Origin: Candidatus Krumholzibacteriia bacterium
Lineage (GTDB): Bacteria; Krumholzibacteriota; Krumholzibacteriia; LZORAL124-64-63
Direction of reading: 5' to 3'
Assembly: GCA_016744705.1 (NCBI GenBank)
Contig: JADGDU010000008.1
Span: 1 to 64,000, forward strand
DNA: 64,000 nucleotides
This document shows positions 62,191 to 64,000 of the stretch, one piece after another. The translations under genes were made by a program, and so were the position numbers. Within the stretch, counting starts at the first letter, position 1; each line of letters starts with the position of its first letter. Below the pieces are notes generated by a model that made no database searches, was not told where the DNA came from, and saw nothing but the letters and a program-made list of their open reading frames with translations.

Positions 62191-63447
62191 GTGGATAGAT
62201 TTGTGGTGACAGGCCCAACACCCCTGGAAGGGGAAATTGCCGTTGGTGGGGCCAAGAACGCGGTTCTGCCGCTTATGGCGGCCGCTTTGCTGGCCCGTGG
62301 TGAGACAGTCATCGAGAATGTGCCTGACCTGGTGGATGTGCGCTTCTTTATGACCATCCTGGAAGAGCTGGGCGCCCGCTGCGTCATGGTGAAGAACCAG
62401 TTGAAAATTGATACCACCAACCAGGACGGCTGCAACGCTTCCTACGATTTGGTGCGGAAAATGCGGGCTAGCATTTATGTGTTGGGCCCCTTGCTGGCTT
62501 TCCACGGCAAAGCCAGGGTTTCTTTGCCCGGCGGTTGTGCCTGGGGGCCGCGCCCGGTGAATTTGCATCTGGATGCCATGCAGGCCCTGGGAGCCAAGCT
62601 GGATCTGGATGAAGGTTACATTGTAGGCAGCACGTCCGGTGGGCTGAAAGGCACCCGGTTCCGGTTTGAACCGGTTTCGGTGGGAGCCACGGCCAATGTC
62701 TTGATGGCTGCGGTGCTGGCTTCGGGTGTTACGGAACTGGAAAATTGCGCTGTGGAACCGGAAGTGACCGGCCTGGCCGAAGCTCTGGTGCGCAGCGGAG
62801 CCAAAATTGAAGGCATCGGCACGGCCAACATGCGCATTGATGGGGTGGACGAGATTGCCCCTCTGCGCCACCGGGTCATGGCTGATCGCATTGAAGCTGG
62901 CACCTTCATGGCCGGGGTGGCGATGGCTACCGGTCGGGTGACTATGACGGGAGTGAATGCCGAGCATCTGCGGTCCGTCACCAGTGTGCTACAGGATATT
63001 GGGTGCGAGGTTGTTGTGGATCAGGATTTGATCACTGTGGAGATGACCGGCCGCCCTCGAGCGGTGGAAGTTGTGACCCGACCATATCCCGGATTTCCCA
63101 CGGATATGCAGGCCCAGATTATGGCCGTTTGTGCCTTGGCCGACGGCACGAGTTTTATGACAGATACCATTTACCATGACCGTTTCACCCATGTTTCAGA
63201 GTTGAATCGTTTGGGTGCGGATATTCGCCTGGATGGTAGCAAGGCCACGGTTTTTGGGGCTGAGAAATTGCAAGGCGCGCCAGTGATGGCCACCGACCTG
63301 CGAGCCAGTGCGGCTTTGGTTCTGGCAGGAGTGGCGGCCCAGGGCGTGACCCAGGTCAACCGGGTTTATCATATTGATCGCGGTTATGAAAAAATTGAGA
63401 TTCGTCTGGCGGCTTTGGGGGCCAATATTCGGCGGGAAAAGTATTGA
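62191..63447 (+). CDS. murA: UDP-N-acetylglucosamine 1-carboxyvinyltransferase
   Basis: 418 residues from GTG 62191, with GGGAGG six bases upstream; codons from 62167 lie inside prmC. The enzyme adds enolpyruvate from PEP to UDP-GlcNAc, the first committed step of peptidoglycan synthesis. The reactive cysteine is C116 in SLPGGCAWGPRPVN, so fosfomycin could act on it. The KNAVLPLMAA start and RASIYVLGPLLA are conserved. It ends the cluster, followed by a strong terminator. Confidence 0.97.
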   Translation: MDRFVVTGPTPLEGEIAVGGAKNAVLPLMAAALLARGETVIENVPDLVDVRFFMTILEELGARCVMVKNQLKIDTTNQDGCNASYDLVRKMRASIYVLGPLLAFHGKARVSLPGGCAWGPRPVNLHLDAMQALGAKLDLDEGYIVGSTSGGLKGTRFRFEPVSVGATANVLMAAVLASGVTELENCAVEPEVTGLAEALVRSGAKIEGIGTANMRIDGVDEIAPLRHRVMADRIEAGTFMAGVAMATGRVTMTGVNAEHLRSVTSVLQDIGCEVVVDQDLITVEMTGRPRAVEVVTRPYPGFPTDMQAQIMAVCALADGTSFMTDTIYHDRFTHVSELNRLGADIRLDGSKATVFGAEKLQGAPVMATDLRASAALVLAGVAAQGVTQVNRVYHIDRGYEKIEIRLAALGANIRREKY

Positions 63448-63479
63448 GGGCTTGATGGAGTCTTGTTGCAGATGAGTTT

Positions 63480-63509
63480 GGCGCCCGGTATTCGGGCGCC
63501 TTTTTTTTT
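63480..63509 (+). terminator. Intrinsic terminator after murA
   Basis: GGCGCCCG (63480-63487) and CGGGCGCC (63493-63500) form a perfect 8-base stem with a 5-base loop and nine following T residues. It closes the rho-murA cluster and lies just before the convergent partial gene. Confidence 0.93.
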
Positions 63510-63517
63510 GTGAAAAT

Positions 63518-64000
63518 CTAGTTTCGGCTATCCAGGGTGTAGAAGATTTCCAGAGGAATCACTTCACCTTTCTGGTAATACCGTTTCCACATGACGTACT
63601 GGCAATTCTCGTGTTCAAAACGAGCATTGGGCTTCGGTGATATTGTATTAATTTTCGCATCTTGGGGCAGACGGACCTTAAGCGTAACTAGGCGACCTTC
63701 TGAATAATCTCCGTGAAAGAGGTAGTGCTTTTCTTCCCCTTCGCTGCGGATACGGTTGCTGGTCTCACTACCAGTGAAAGTCATGCTTTCACCGGGAGCC
63801 AGGGGGGAGGTAAGATGAAGGGTGTGGCGGATATTTTTGTTCGGGCTTTTTGACCATTTTTTTCGCGGCGGATCATAGGTGGAGGCCAGAGTGATGCCTC
63901 GATTGTCTACATAGGTGATCTGATCAACCATGGCTCTCTCCCAATAAGCCAAGCCCATCCTGATCTCGGTCATGGCTTTTCTGCCATCGTTAAAAAGGGG
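63518..64000 (-). CDS. Partial gene of unknown function (C-terminal part)
   Basis: The minus-strand frame stays open from 63518 to the window edge (reading PLFNDGRKAMTE at its start), so the true start lies outside. An internal ATG at 63973 gives 151 residues but is probably not the start. The visible part is beta-rich (ITYVDNRGITLASTYDPPRKK, HYLFHGDYSEGRLVTLKVRLPQ) and ends with YYQKGEVIPLEIFYTLDSRN. It looks like a soluble beta-sandwich at the end of a larger protein. I do not recognise it. Confidence 0.6.
   Translation of the reverse strand, partial: PLFNDGRKAMTEIRMGLAYWERAMVDQITYVDNRGITLASTYDPPRKKWSKSPNKNIRHTLHLTSPLAPGESMTFTGSETSNRIRSEGEEKHYLFHGDYSEGRLVTLKVRLPQDAKINTISPKPNARFEHENCQYVMWKRYYQKGEVIPLEIFYTLDSRN

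Noticed and set aside
1..64000. CRISPR arrays, rRNA and tRNA genes
   Set aside because: No regularly spaced direct repeats, no rRNA-like blocks, and no cloverleaf with a T-loop was recognised by eye. A covariance search could still find a missed tRNA.

Overview
The window comes from a Gram-negative bacterium. It encodes outer-membrane beta-barrels, a patatin fused to an Omp85-type barrel, periplasmic Spy-like proteins and lipoproteins. Three large secreted proteins (M1 peptidase, beta-helix protein, 1008-residue protein) end in the same FlgD-like or type-IX-like tail with a PNPFNP motif. That tail, the many secreted peptidases and the order rho-rpmE-DUF1385-prfA-prmC-murA fit an FCB-group lineage such as Krumholzibacteriota, Eisenbacteria or Latescibacterota. 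This placement is inference; no rRNA or tRNA gene was seen.

Layout. 0-12.7 kb is housekeeping and envelope: methyltransferase, beta-barrel, trpB behind a likely Trp-codon leader peptide and terminator, D-Ala-D-Ala carboxypeptidase, tetraheme cytochrome, TPR lipoprotein, second barrel, patatin-Omp85, Na+/H+ antiporter and argS. 12.7-18.7 kb is an accessory block between two internally deleted IS3-family elements. It holds what look like integron gene-cassette remains (one complete attC-like palindrome and one truncated site around an unknown secreted protein), two broken genes, and an M1 aminopeptidase. 18.7-33 kb holds a membrane Ser/Thr kinase, a zinc-ribbon membrane protein, two sigma-54 activators, a sigma-54-promoted exported double-OsmC protein, a Cys-rich secreted protein behind a Fur-box-like palindrome, and a translationally coupled pair of exported peptidases (M28, tricorn-like).

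33-46 kb is central metabolism. It has glutamate dehydrogenase, then two overlapping PEP/pyruvate-binding-domain proteins with a shared unknown C-terminal domain (the second also carries a GAF-like N-terminus and a nucleotidyltransferase domain), a metallophosphoesterase, ornithine aminotransferase and alpha-glucan phosphorylase. Upstream of ornithine aminotransferase lies an odd 0.5 kb tract of long nested inverted repeats with G/C homopolymers, followed by a gene fragment. 46-57 kb has a rhodanese-methyltransferase fusion, secreted repeat proteins, a YchF GTPase and an envelope-stress operon (Spy-like, ECF sigma, anti-sigma, metal-resistance-type sensor). 57-63.5 kb is the rho to murA translation and cell-wall cluster, with 4-base overlaps at the DUF1385/prfA and prfA/prmC joints and a strong terminator after murA. 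A partial gene enters from the right edge.

The most notable items are the trpB leader, the integron remnants, the inverted-repeat tract, the sigma-54/double-OsmC module and the tandem PEP-binding proteins with a nucleotidyltransferase.
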